DNA of 64,000 nt, taken from the NCBI GenBank assembly GCA_944325315.1, contig CALVAA010000004.1, positions 1 to 64,000 of the forward strand, written 5' to 3'. Within the stretch, counting starts at the first letter, position 1. Every line of letters begins with the position of its first letter. The position numbers were made by a program, and so were the translations under genes. The notes under the pieces were generated by a model. The model saw only the letters and a list, made by a program, of their open reading frames with translations. It was not told the DNA's origin and did no database searches. Source of the DNA: Candidatus Gastranaerophilales bacterium. GTDB lineage: Bacteria > Cyanobacteriota > Vampirovibrionia > Gastranaerophilales > Gastranaerophilaceae. Below, piece after piece: positions 44,801 through 52,438 of the stretch.

Positions 44801-44975
44801 CGTTGTTGAAATAGATGGTGTTGAAGATACCGTTGAATCCAAATATAACGATATGAAAAAACAATCTATTATTGAAAGATGCGGATATAATGTTATAAGA
44901 ATAACTAAAAGGGAATGGCAAATTTCACAAGATGCTTGCCTTGAAAGAGTAAGACAAGCAATAAACGCCCAATAA
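41859..44975 (+). CDS. Upf1-like SF1 helicase with C-terminal PD-(D/E)XK-type domain
   Basis: This 1038-residue protein has a full SF1 helicase: Walker A GPPGTGKS at 340-347, AAA-type spacing, a long helical insertion (about 420-620, coiled-coil), Walker B IIDEASQ with D663-E664, GDDKQLPHL, and the late motifs GTAHTFQGDERD (about 855-865) and NVAITRAKHKL (893-903). Residues 935-1036 form a restriction-endonuclease-like domain of the DUF559/Vsr type: SADIVIDKIVVEIDGVEDT gives the D...E-x-D core and KKQSIIERCGYNVIRIT the following helix-strand. The N-terminal 320 residues contain a LTPLLYAGAKLERV segment like those of DUF4011-type helicases. It is 24 nt upstream of mutS2. Confidence 0.85.
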   Translation: MLQSVPNAIKNAFRGSFIKKICNYLHDCVREEVKSSTFRNLKGDKENKWVFLDGDEKIFHSFDEPLMLDGTDSSLVELMIQSEMNQKDKYLIYGYLFLVGKNNKTKKNNEFLTPLLYAGAKLERVGVNLKLTIQEDVLSLNTGALSQLIQKEDEQETDAILSGLLDVVPELPLNKEGLNVFLTTLKSLIPDIEVSLNFNPNTKKIQSEPDSYNQESAIEDIENGNFDLDIIEAIAKAPKVKVDTLSLEFSQAVILTTRPSVTAGVLHELTQIAEKPSGVHRETVLNVINQEFLESTGQSEVKFEDNSLKDFFPITPLSLSDSQFDVIKSIEENDFIAVAGPPGTGKSQTIVNVAAHLIANNKTVLVASRMDKAVDVVAQRLNKLNAPYLALRAGRTNYQKQLNLELQELLSNKADLNYGFDDNLTADTDDMKELLKDIKRLEDSALTILSLEKKYTKAYDEFESIKDTLPALTLITEKLKYQQLEEIKKIFSKIEKFEEKYKKNVLDKIKLFFDYRKIKKILKLHKILNKEIFEKLPLELNIALEEAKVKQVEDDINSKGNLHQILRRIKNLKSKQKKLAIDILKNKRRTALKNILSDAQKRRRLMIHSKSLVSRKANLQNRLLEKEDFKPLLSAFPCWCTTTYAISNSLPLKPAMFDVVIIDEASQCDIASCIPVLFRAKKAIIVGDDKQLPHLSFLEKAKEQSFLAQYNIEDKYQLMWRFRDNSMFDLANYYSTVPIMLDEHFRSPYPIIGFSAKEFYGDKIKVMSPSINTQNIVELRIVKEGKVDSDATRNIAECEEIIKTIQELIINDSANKTPVSIGVISPFRAQVDLIKKAILKVFDGDTILKHKLDVGTAHTFQGDERDIMLLSWTFAPNSHSQSLIFAQKPNLFNVAITRAKHKLINFISRQINELPEGLLRDYLEFVNKINSKSQENTFKNEFEKTVFKALNEEFPTLQKDNKILSGVLMGSVSADIVIDKIVVEIDGVEDTVESKYNDMKKQSIIERCGYNVIRITKREWQISQDACLERVRQAINAQ

Positions 44976-44986
44976 TATTTTTGATA

Positions 44987-44992
44987 TAAAAT
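44987..44992 (+). promoter_or_regulatory. -10-like hexamer TAAAAT, 6 nt before mutS2 ATG
   Basis: TGATATAAAAT just upstream of the mutS2 ATG offers TAAAAT at 6 nt spacing. It would let mutS2 be expressed apart from the helicase gene 24 nt upstream. Confidence 0.4.
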
Positions 44993-44998
44993 ATTATT

Positions 44999-47356
44999 AT
45001 GGAAAATTGTACAGACAAAAAAGAACATCAAAATGCGCTTGAATTTGATAAAGTATTAATAAATTTATCAAATTTTGCAATAAGTAAAATAGCAAAAGAA
45101 AAGTGCAGAAATCTTAAAGTATATGACAAAAAAGTTCAGATAGAACACGAACTAGAATTAGTTTGGGAAGCAAAAATACTTGCACAAAACACCTTATCAT
45201 CAATTCCTATTGAAGAAATAGCTCAAATTGATACCTTCTTTAAACAAAGCAGATTAAACGCACAAGAAATTATTGAACTTAACAAAAATTTAAAATATGC
45301 AAGGCTTACAAAAAACTATATTTTAAACTCGCCTGAAACAAATTCTTTAAATGAAATTGCAAAAAACCTGTATGTTAACAAGACATTTGAAGACGAAGTT
45401 TTTAACATATTTGATAACGAAACAAATATCAAAGACAGCGCAAGCGAGAAATTAAAATCATTAAGAAATTCTTACAAAGACAACAAAGAAAACTTAAAAA
45501 CAGCAATTAACAATCTATTGGCTAACCCTTCTTTTTGCGAAAATCTTCAAGACACGGTTGTGTCAACAAGAGACTCAAGACCTGTTTTTCAAGTAAAAGC
45601 AAGTGCTAAAAACAAAGTCCAGGGAATAATCCATGATATTTCCCAAAGCAATCTTACATTTTTTATAGAACCCGCTTCAATTATCCCTTTATCCAATAAA
45701 TTAAGACAAATTGAAATTGAAATACAAACCGAAATTGAAAGAATTCTTTTTGAGCTAAGCATAAAATTTAAAGAAATTAAACAAGAGCTTGAAGTTAACC
45801 AAAAAATCCTGACTAAACTTGATATTGTATTTGCAAAAGCAAAATATGCAATACATCTCAAAGCGCAGAGAGCGGAAATTAACAATGAAAAATATATCGA
45901 CATTCAAAAAATGCGCCATCCATTGCTTATTGATATAAAAGAAGAAGTTGTTGAAAATGATTTTTGTCTTGGAAAAAACTATGGTTGTCTTTTGATTACA
46001 GGTTCAAACACCGGAGGAAAAACGGTTTGCTTAAAATGTGCCGGTTTGATGGTTTTAATGACAAAAGCCGGTTTATTTATTCCCTGCCTGGGTGCAAAAA
46101 TATATCCTTATGAAGATATATATTGCGACATATCCAAAGAACAAAGCTTAGAACAAGGCTTTTCAACATTTTCTGCGCATATAAAAAATATATCCGATAT
46201 TTTAGATAATATAAACGATAAGTCGCTAATTTTGCTTGACGAACTTGGCTCTGGCACTGATCCTGTTGAAGGCGGATGTTTGTCTAAAGCAATATTGAAT
46301 TTTATTAAAGAAAAAAATTCAGCTGCAATTATAACAACACACCTGGGAGAGTTAAAAGAGCTTAAGTATAAAGATAATTATTTTGAAAATGCAACAGTAT
46401 CTTTTGATATTCAAACTCTAAAACCAAATTATAAACTAATTACAGGAACAAGCGGAACATCTAATGCCATAGATATATCATTAAAATTAGGGCTAAATCC
46501 CGAAATAGTAAATCAAGCAAGACAAAACCTAAAAGAAAGTTCAAATGAAACATCAAAAATGTTTCAAGAAATTGAAAAAACAAGTCAAAATTTAATTAAA
46601 AAAGAACAAGAAGCAGAATTACTTCTAAACAAAGTAAAAACAGAAAAACAAGAACTTGAAGAAAAATTAAAAGTTTTAAAACAAAATAAGAAAAAATCTT
46701 TAGAAAATTTTAAAAAAAAGTTTCAAAACCAACTTGACAGCGCAAGAAATGAAATTAAAGAAGTTGTTGATAACATAAGAAAAGAAAAATCCCTAAAAGT
46801 TGCAATCCGCTCTTATGAAAAGTTAAACAAAATTGAAAATAAAATCAGACAAGATTTTTCCGCAAGTGATGATGAATTAAGTGAAAAATTTGCCCCTATT
46901 GATGCAAATAATCTTAAAATCGGTCAAAATGTACTTGTTAAAAAGCTCAATCAAGTTGTAATTTTAAACACACTGCCCGATAAAAAAGGTAATGTCGAGA
47001 TAAGAATAGGGAATATAAAATCTAAAATTAATATTTCCGAGCTTGCAAAAACCGACAAAAAAGTTGCACAACATCTTAAAAAAATACAAGTCAGCTTTGA
47101 TACAACGGACAATCTTCTATCCAGACTTGATTTGAGAGGGATGAGAGCAGCCGAAGCAATTGAATACCTCGACAATAAGCTAGATAAAGCAAGCCTCAGA
47201 GGATTAAATCAAATCACCGTAATCCATGGAATAGGAACAGGAGCACTAAAAAACGCAGTTTGGGAATATCTTAAAAATTCACCTTATGTTGCAAAATACA
47301 GATACGCTGATGATAACCAAGGAAAAGACGGGGTAGTTATTGTAGATTTATTATGA
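44999..47356 (+). CDS. mutS2: endonuclease MutS2
   Basis: MutS2 suppresses recombination and rescues collided ribosomes in other bacteria. Its 785 residues have the N-terminal clamp, the ABC-type ATPase (LLITGSNTGGKTVCLKC, LILLDELGSGTDPVEG, ITTHLGELK), a coiled coil (about 510-620), a KOW-like segment, and a C-terminal Smr domain with LDLRGMRAAEA and VIHGIGTGALK. All parts are intact. Its stop overlaps the AlkD-like start as ATGA. Confidence 0.95.
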   Translation: MENCTDKKEHQNALEFDKVLINLSNFAISKIAKEKCRNLKVYDKKVQIEHELELVWEAKILAQNTLSSIPIEEIAQIDTFFKQSRLNAQEIIELNKNLKYARLTKNYILNSPETNSLNEIAKNLYVNKTFEDEVFNIFDNETNIKDSASEKLKSLRNSYKDNKENLKTAINNLLANPSFCENLQDTVVSTRDSRPVFQVKASAKNKVQGIIHDISQSNLTFFIEPASIIPLSNKLRQIEIEIQTEIERILFELSIKFKEIKQELEVNQKILTKLDIVFAKAKYAIHLKAQRAEINNEKYIDIQKMRHPLLIDIKEEVVENDFCLGKNYGCLLITGSNTGGKTVCLKCAGLMVLMTKAGLFIPCLGAKIYPYEDIYCDISKEQSLEQGFSTFSAHIKNISDILDNINDKSLILLDELGSGTDPVEGGCLSKAILNFIKEKNSAAIITTHLGELKELKYKDNYFENATVSFDIQTLKPNYKLITGTSGTSNAIDISLKLGLNPEIVNQARQNLKESSNETSKMFQEIEKTSQNLIKKEQEAELLLNKVKTEKQELEEKLKVLKQNKKKSLENFKKKFQNQLDSARNEIKEVVDNIRKEKSLKVAIRSYEKLNKIENKIRQDFSASDDELSEKFAPIDANNLKIGQNVLVKKLNQVVILNTLPDKKGNVEIRIGNIKSKINISELAKTDKKVAQHLKKIQVSFDTTDNLLSRLDLRGMRAAEAIEYLDNKLDKASLRGLNQITVIHGIGTGALKNAVWEYLKNSPYVAKYRYADDNQGKDGVVIVDLL

Positions 47357-48036
47357 TTGAAAAAATTAAAAATGAACTTATAAGTTTATCAGATGAAAAA
47401 TACAAGGAATTTTCCGCTTCACTTATGCCTAACGTGAACAATATTTTAGGTGTTAGGTTGCCTTTATTGAGAAAAAAAGCAAAAGAAATTTTAAAAAGCG
47501 ATTGGCAAAGCTTTATTAAAAATAATGATGACGAATACTTTGAGCTTACCATGCTTGAAAGCATGGTAATTGCGGAGTTGAATATTGACTTTGATAAAGT
47601 TTTAAATTACAGTGAAAATTTTATTAAAAAAATCAATAATTGGTCGGTTTGTGATAATTTTTGCGCAAATTTAAAATGTATCAGAAAAAATAAAGAAAAA
47701 ACTAAAATTTTTATAAAAAAATACTTAAAATCAAAAAAAGAATTCGAAAACAGATTTGCATTTGTAATTTTAACAAACTATTTTGCAAAAGACGACACAG
47801 ATTTTGTATTGGATGAAATTAAAAAATTTAATAATGATTTATACTACGCTAAAATGGCAGCTGCGTGGTGTCTTTCTGTTTGCTTTGTTGAAGATTTTGA
47901 AAAAACATTAAATTGTGTTAAAAATAATAAAATTCACACCTCAATGCTAAAAAAAGGAATCACAAAAGCAATTGAGTCATTAAGGCTAAATAAAACACAA
48001 AAACAGATATTGAAAAATCTTAGGACAATTTTTTAA
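47353..48036 (+). CDS. DNA alkylation repair-family protein (AlkD-like)
   Basis: This 227-residue all-helical HEAT-like protein matches the AlkD family of DNA glycosylases that remove alkylated bases. MPNVNNILGVRLPLLRKKAKEI fits the family N-terminus, and NNWSVCDNFCANL the middle DxWxxxD region, here with N-W-S-V-C-D. Its ATG overlaps mutS2 by 4 nt. Association with mutS2 and a helicase-nuclease suggests one DNA-damage unit; this is inference from gene order. Confidence 0.8.
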   Translation: MIEKIKNELISLSDEKYKEFSASLMPNVNNILGVRLPLLRKKAKEILKSDWQSFIKNNDDEYFELTMLESMVIAELNIDFDKVLNYSENFIKKINNWSVCDNFCANLKCIRKNKEKTKIFIKKYLKSKKEFENRFAFVILTNYFAKDDTDFVLDEIKKFNNDLYYAKMAAAWCLSVCFVEDFEKTLNCVKNNKIHTSMLKKGITKAIESLRLNKTQKQILKNLRTIF

Positions 48037-48101
48037 AAAAGCAATTTTTATTTCAAAAAATACTTTTTAAATCTATACACACAAAATTATAGAGGAATAT
48101 T

Positions 48102-48764
48102 ATGGATTTAAAAATCAATTCGGAAATTTTACAGTCATTTAAAGATATCAAAAGTGAAAAATTTAAAGACTTAATTAATTCAAAAGAAGATATTGTAAGT
48201 ACTAAAAAAGAAAAAGAAGACAATATATTTGAATTTCAAAATAACGAAAGTACTATTGAAGCAGAATTTAAAAAAACTGAAACATTTGACAATGAAAAGA
48301 CATTTTCCGAACTTATTGATTCAAATAAGCTTGTATCAATACGTATAGACGAAGAATCGGACGGAACAAATGATATTGGAATCAATTTTGACGAAAAAGG
48401 TATTTTGTACTCTTTGTTAGCAGATAATAACAAAGACGGCAAAAAAGATTTAAGTTATATATTAGATACTAAAGAAAACTATATGTCCGTATTATATGAT
48501 AGTAATTATGACGGAAATTACGATTTGCAAGAAGTTTATAAAGATAATAAAAAAAGCTTGAATGTTGAATACAAATATGATGAAAACGGTAACATAACAT
48601 CAAAAGAATACAGTCATACAAACGGTGATAAAAGTTCTGTTAACTACAACTACAAAGACGGCAAAATAACATCCGGTTTCGAAGACACAGACGGGGACGA
48701 AAAAACAGATATAAAAAGAAGTTTTAGCAAAAACGGTGATTTAATAACAGAAAATATTTTTTAA
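48102..48764 (+). CDS. hypothetical protein with D-x-[DN]-x-D-G calcium-type loops
   Basis: This 220-residue protein has no signal peptide. The N-terminal 75 residues are Lys/Glu/Asn-rich. The C-terminal part has three acidic loops of EF-hand/dockerin or thrombospondin-type-3 style at about 108-116 (DNNKDGKKD), 133-141 (DSNYDGNYD) and 195-203 (DTDGDEKTD), with YKYDENGN and YNYKDGK YD/RHS-like strands between. Calcium binding is likely. The start has AGAGGAATATT upstream. Confidence 0.65.
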   Translation: MDLKINSEILQSFKDIKSEKFKDLINSKEDIVSTKKEKEDNIFEFQNNESTIEAEFKKTETFDNEKTFSELIDSNKLVSIRIDEESDGTNDIGINFDEKGILYSLLADNNKDGKKDLSYILDTKENYMSVLYDSNYDGNYDLQEVYKDNKKSLNVEYKYDENGNITSKEYSHTNGDKSSVNYNYKDGKITSGFEDTDGDEKTDIKRSFSKNGDLITENIF

Positions 48765-48836
48765 TTATACAAAATAATGTTTTCAAATAATATAAAATAA
48801 TATATAATACTACCTATACAATAAATAGGAGTTTAT

Positions 48837-49259
48837 ATGTGGCAGCTTAGTTTGTGTGTTGGTATAATCTTTCTGCTTTTGGAAATCTTTATTCCCGGTC
48901 TGTTCTTTTTAAATTTGGCAATTTCCGCTTTTATTTGCGCTGTTGTTGCTTTTTTTGTGCCAAATATTACGGTTTTAATTCTAACATTTTGTATTTTATC
49001 CGTTATTTTAATATTCACTTTAAGACCTCTGTTAATTAAAATCAGTAACGGAAAAAAACAACAAACCGGTATAGAAGAAAAATATATTGGGAAAACGGCT
49101 GTTGCTGTTGAAAATATAAGCAAAAATTCAGGAGCAATTTCAATATATGATGAAAGATGGCAAGCAAGAAACATTGATGATTCAACCATTGAAAAAGGTT
49201 CACAAGTTGAAATAGTGGGCAACGAAAGTATCGTTATGAAAGTTAAAAAGGTTAGTTAA
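48837..49259 (+). CDS. NfeD family membrane protein
   Basis: This 140-residue protein has three hydrophobic helices in its first 70 residues (LCVGIIFLLLEIFIPGLFFL, AISAFICAVVAFF, TVLILTFCILSVILIF) and a C-terminal OB-fold soluble domain (IGKTAVAVENIS, GAISIYDERWQARN), the NfeD pattern. It lies 17 nt upstream of an SPFH gene, the standard partner. A TATAAT is at 48803-48808 and AGGAGTTTAT is the ribosome-binding site. Confidence 0.88.
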   Translation: MWQLSLCVGIIFLLLEIFIPGLFFLNLAISAFICAVVAFFVPNITVLILTFCILSVILIFTLRPLLIKISNGKKQQTGIEEKYIGKTAVAVENISKNSGAISIYDERWQARNIDDSTIEKGSQVEIVGNESIVMKVKKVS

Positions 49260-49276
49260 AGTATAAAGGAGAAAAA

Positions 49277-50251
49277 ATGGCAGCATTTTTAGTTTTTCTT
49301 TTAGTTTTTGTTATCGTTATTGCGCTCAAAGGCGTAATAATTGTACAACAAGCAGAAGTTGTAATTGTAGAGTGTTTGGGAAAATATAAAAAAACACTTG
49401 AATCAGGTTTAAATTTTATTATCCCAATAATAGAAGCTCCCAGGGGAGTAGCCTGGAAAGTTACACAAAGAGGTCTTGACGGTCAAAGTTATTCATACAT
49501 CAAAGAAAAAACAAGAATAGATTTAAGAGAATCCGTTTATGATTTTCCCCGTCAAACGGTTATTACAAAAGACAATGTTTCGATAAGCATAAATGCACTT
49601 TTATATTTTCAGATAGTTGATGCTAAGTCTGCTGTTTATGAAATTCAAAATTTACCCGAAGCAATCGAAAAATTAACTCAAACAACCCTGAGAAACCTTG
49701 TAGGACAACTCGATTTAGATGAAACTCTTGTTTCAAGAGACAAGATTAATGTTGAACTCCGCTCAATTTTAGATGAAGCAACGAACAAATGGGGTGTTAA
49801 AGTAAACAGGGTTGAATTACAAGATATTATTCCGCCTGTTGATATTCAAACTGCTATGGAAAAACAAATGAAAGCTGAAAGAGACCGCCGTGCTGCAATA
49901 TTAGAAGCTGAAGGACTAAAAAAATCAGCAATATTAAAAGCGGAAGGTGAAAAAGAAGCTGCAATAAACCAAGCGGAAGGTACAAAACAAGCAGAGATTT
50001 TAAAAGCCGAAGGTTATGCCCAAGCAAGATTAATAGAAGCAGATGCAGAAAAAGAAGCAATCAGAAGAATTTCAGACGCATTTAATAACCAAGGACATCC
50101 CGATAAATACTTAATCGCAATGAAATACCTTGAATCTTTGCAAGATATTGCAAAAGGTCAAAACAACAAAGTTGTTTATATGCCATATGAAGCTACGGGG
50201 ATCTTATCTTCAATTGATGGCATTAAACAGATGTTGACAACCAAAGAATAA
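49277..50251 (+). CDS. SPFH/Band 7 (stomatin/QmcA-like) protein
   Basis: This 324-residue protein has an N-terminal transmembrane helix (AFLVFLLVFVIVIALKG), an SPFH domain (about 25-190, with VWK-like VTQRGLDGQSYS, DFPRQTVITKDNVSISINALLYFQI), and a C-terminal coiled coil rich in EAEG repeats (EAEGLKKSAILKAEGEKEAAINQAEG). Partner of the upstream NfeD protein in membrane microdomain assembly. A terminator follows. Confidence 0.93.
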   Translation: MAAFLVFLLVFVIVIALKGVIIVQQAEVVIVECLGKYKKTLESGLNFIIPIIEAPRGVAWKVTQRGLDGQSYSYIKEKTRIDLRESVYDFPRQTVITKDNVSISINALLYFQIVDAKSAVYEIQNLPEAIEKLTQTTLRNLVGQLDLDETLVSRDKINVELRSILDEATNKWGVKVNRVELQDIIPPVDIQTAMEKQMKAERDRRAAILEAEGLKKSAILKAEGEKEAAINQAEGTKQAEILKAEGYAQARLIEADAEKEAIRRISDAFNNQGHPDKYLIAMKYLESLQDIAKGQNNKVVYMPYEATGILSSIDGIKQMLTTKE

Positions 50252-50266
50252 TTTATACAAACCTTT

Positions 50267-50298
50267 AAAAAGAGGCTACATACTTAGCCTCTTTTTTC
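50267..50298 (+). terminator. terminator of nfeD-SPFH
   Basis: A perfect stem AAAAAGAGGCTA / TAGCCTCTTTTTT with a small loop and a T6 run, 15 nt after the SPFH stop. Confidence 0.9.
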
Positions 50299-50351
50299 TA
50301 TTGATTTTATTTTGCGCTTAAAAGAGTTTATATTTATCCTTATAATTATTT

Positions 50352-50535
50352 ATTATTAAGACTCTAAAACACACTTCTTGCGCAGGAATTATTGCACAAG
50401 AAGCTGTATTTACAACTTACAGATAACCTCACCAAGATAATTGAAACCCGCTTTGCATACAGAGCTTCAACATAACAAAAGGTTGTTATTCTTTGTAAAA
50501 ATGATAAAAAGAGGACTCAAAGAGCCCTCTTTTTT
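50352..50535 (+). ncRNA. candidate structured non-coding RNA, about 180 nt
   Basis: Between two terminators a TATAAT (50341-50346) precedes about 180 nt with no open frame. It has several local hairpins: CTTCTTG...CAAGAAG (about 50376-50407), CTGTA...TACAG, GCTTTGCATACAGAGC, and a last terminator stem AAAAAGAGG...CCTCTTTTTT at 50506-50532. The layout (promoter, compact stems, terminator) fits a stand-alone small RNA of 6S- or regulatory type; no known family is identified. The last hairpin also terminates the convergent GGGtGRT gene. Confidence 0.35.
50505..50535. terminator. bidirectional terminator
   Basis: Stem AAAAAGAGG(A)CT / AG(C)CCTCTTTTTT. It lies 21 nt after the stop of the minus-strand GGGtGRT gene and could also end the plus-strand RNA. 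Confidence 0.8.
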
Positions 50536-50555
50536 AAAAAATAATTTGTTTTCTT

Positions 50556-51557
50556 CTATTTTGCCATTGCATTTTGAACAGCAACGGCAACAGCAACGGT
50601 AGCACCAACCATTGGGTTGTTGCCCATACCTATAACACCCATCATTTCAACATGTGCCGGAACTGATGACGAGCCTGCAAATTGAGCATCACCATGCATT
50701 CTTCCCATAGTATCTGTCATGCCGTAGCTTGCCGGCCCTGCTGCAACGTTATCAGGGTGAAGCGTTCTTCCTGTTCCGCCGCCAGAAGCAACAGAGAAGT
50801 ATTTTCTATTATTTTCAAAACACCATTTTTTATATGTACCTGCAACAGGATGCTGGAATCTTGTAGGATTAGTTGAATTTCCGGTTATTGAAACGTCAAC
50901 TCCTTCTTTAATCATAATTGCAACGCCTTCAGACACATCGTCAGCTCCGTAGCATTTTACTTTTGCTCTTTCACCATCAGAAAAGGGAGTTTCTTTTGTA
51001 ACTTTCAATTCGCCTGTTTTATAATCATATTCTGTTTCAACAGAAGTAAAGCCGTTAATTCTTGATATGATATATGCCGCATCTTTTCCAAGACCGTTTA
51101 ATATAACTCTTAATGGCTCTTTTCTGACCTTATTAGCATTTCTTGCAATTCCTATTGCGCCTTCTGCAGCCGCAAAAGATTCATGACCTGCCAAAAAACA
51201 AAAACACTTTGTTTCTTCTCTTAATAACATAGCGCCTAAATTACCATGGCCCAATCCAACTTTTCTTGTGTCACCAACTGAACCCGGAACTGCGAAAGCT
51301 TGTAAACCAATGCCGATTGCCTCTGCTGCATCAGCAGCATTTGTTATACCTTTTTTTATTGCAATAGCGCAGCCTAAAGTGTATGCCCAAGAAGCATTAT
51401 CAAATGCAATAGGCTGAATGCCTTTAACAATTTCATCTACATTTATACCTTTTGATAAACATAATTCATTAGCTTCATCTAAAGAAGAAAAACCATACTC
51501 TTTAAGAACTTTAGCAAGTGTTTCTTCGCGTCTGTCTTGTCCTTCAAATTTTGCCAT
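50556..51557 (-). CDS. GGGtGRT family protein
   Basis: This 333-residue protein belongs to the uncharacterised family known by its GGGTGRT motif (about residues 257-263), followed by LHPDNVAAGPASYGMTDTMGRMHGDAQFAGSSS. It has many Gly/His patches (VGLGHGNLGAMLLREETKCFCFLAGHESFAAAEGA) and no membrane segment. It lies 55 nt downstream of a NifU-like gene on the same strand. The partner's cysteines make an Fe-S or metal role plausible, but no activity is known to me. Confidence 0.8.
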   Translation of the reverse strand: MAKFEGQDRREETLAKVLKEYGFSSLDEANELCLSKGINVDEIVKGIQPIAFDNASWAYTLGCAIAIKKGITNAADAAEAIGIGLQAFAVPGSVGDTRKVGLGHGNLGAMLLREETKCFCFLAGHESFAAAEGAIGIARNANKVRKEPLRVILNGLGKDAAYIISRINGFTSVETEYDYKTGELKVTKETPFSDGERAKVKCYGADDVSEGVAIMIKEGVDVSITGNSTNPTRFQHPVAGTYKKWCFENNRKYFSVASGGGTGRTLHPDNVAAGPASYGMTDTMGRMHGDAQFAGSSSVPAHVEMMGVIGMGNNPMVGATVAVAVAVQNAMAK

Positions 51558-51612
51558 TTTATATTTTCCTTATAATTGTTTCTACCGTTTTTACCTTTAA
51601 GGTGTTGTTAGT

Positions 51613-52314
51613 TTACTGTTTTCTGGGGTCAATTTTTTTAACGGCGTCATTAAATCTGCCGTATGTACCAATATTTTTTTCATAAGCTTCTTTAGCATCA
51701 ACCCCTGCTTTAATAGCATCCATAACTTTTCCTAAATTTACAAATTTATAGCCGATTACTTCATCGTTTTTATCTAAACCAAGCTCTAAGATATATCCTT
51801 CTGTTAATGAAAGATATCTAACGCCTTTTTGTTTGGTTGAATGGATAGTACCAACCATTGAGCATAAACCTTTTCCTAAATCTTCAAGGCCTGCTCCTAC
51901 CGGAAGACCGTTTTCAGAAAATGCCGTTTGGGTTCTTCCATATACGATTTGCAAAAATAATTCTCTCATTGCAACATTAATTGCATCGCACACCAAATCC
52001 GTATTAAGTGCTTCTAAAATTGTTTTGCCCGGAAGAATTTCACCTGCCATAGCAGCAGAATGAGTCATACCTGAACAACCAATTGTTTCAACAAGAGCTT
52101 CTTGAATTATACCGTTTTTAACATTCAAAGTTAATTTGCATGTACCTTGTTGCGGAGCACAGCAACCGCATCCGTGAGTAAGGCCTGAAATATCTTTTAT
52201 TTCTTTGCACTTTGTCCACAAACCTTCTTGCGGAATTGGAGCAGGCGAGCCTTTAACACCACGAGCAACGCAACATTTTTCTTCAATTTCCGAAGTAACT
52301 TGAATACGATCCAT
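51613..52314 (-). CDS. NifU-like iron-sulfur scaffold protein, GGGtGRT partner
   Basis: This 233-residue protein has an IscU/NifU-like core (ALVETIGCSGMTHSAAMAGEILPGKTILEAL resembles the scaffold cysteine loop) and a cysteine-rich N-terminal block (EKCCVARGV, HGCGCCAPQQGTCKL). The C-terminal 60 residues (GYILELGLDKNDEVIGYKF) are extra. ATG at 52314 is chosen for AAAGGAGGTCAA upstream. It is transcribed with the GGGtGRT gene and is unlikely to be the housekeeping IscU. Confidence 0.8.
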   Translation of the reverse strand: MDRIQVTSEIEEKCCVARGVKGSPAPIPQEGLWTKCKEIKDISGLTHGCGCCAPQQGTCKLTLNVKNGIIQEALVETIGCSGMTHSAAMAGEILPGKTILEALNTDLVCDAINVAMRELFLQIVYGRTQTAFSENGLPVGAGLEDLGKGLCSMVGTIHSTKQKGVRYLSLTEGYILELGLDKNDEVIGYKFVNLGKVMDAIKAGVDAKEAYEKNIGTYGRFNDAVKKIDPRKQ

Positions 52315-52404
52315 TTGACCTCCTTTTATACTAAACAGAACTATTTTTTTTAAACGATATAACAATATAGTAATATAAACAAAATTTATTTGCTAACAAA
52401 TTTA

Positions 52405-52413
52405 TGCTATAAT
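52405..52413 (+). promoter_or_regulatory. extended -10 TG-C-TATAAT of metY
   Basis: TATGCTATAAT (52403-52413) lies 25 nt before the metY ATG and is followed by a G-rich ribosome-binding site (AAGGGGGGGA). No SAM riboswitch can be fitted in the short leader. Confidence 0.6.
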
Positions 52414-52438
52414 CACAATAAAAAAAGGGGGGGATATT

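Noticed and set aside
41859-44975. Mobile-element or prophage origin of the helicase-nuclease
   Set aside because: No integrase, terminal repeats or tRNA junction; composition and strand run match the neighbours.
49854-50060. Leu-rich minus-strand frame
   Set aside because: Antisense of the repetitive EAEG coiled coil of the SPFH protein; the Leu-rich appearance is a codon artefact.
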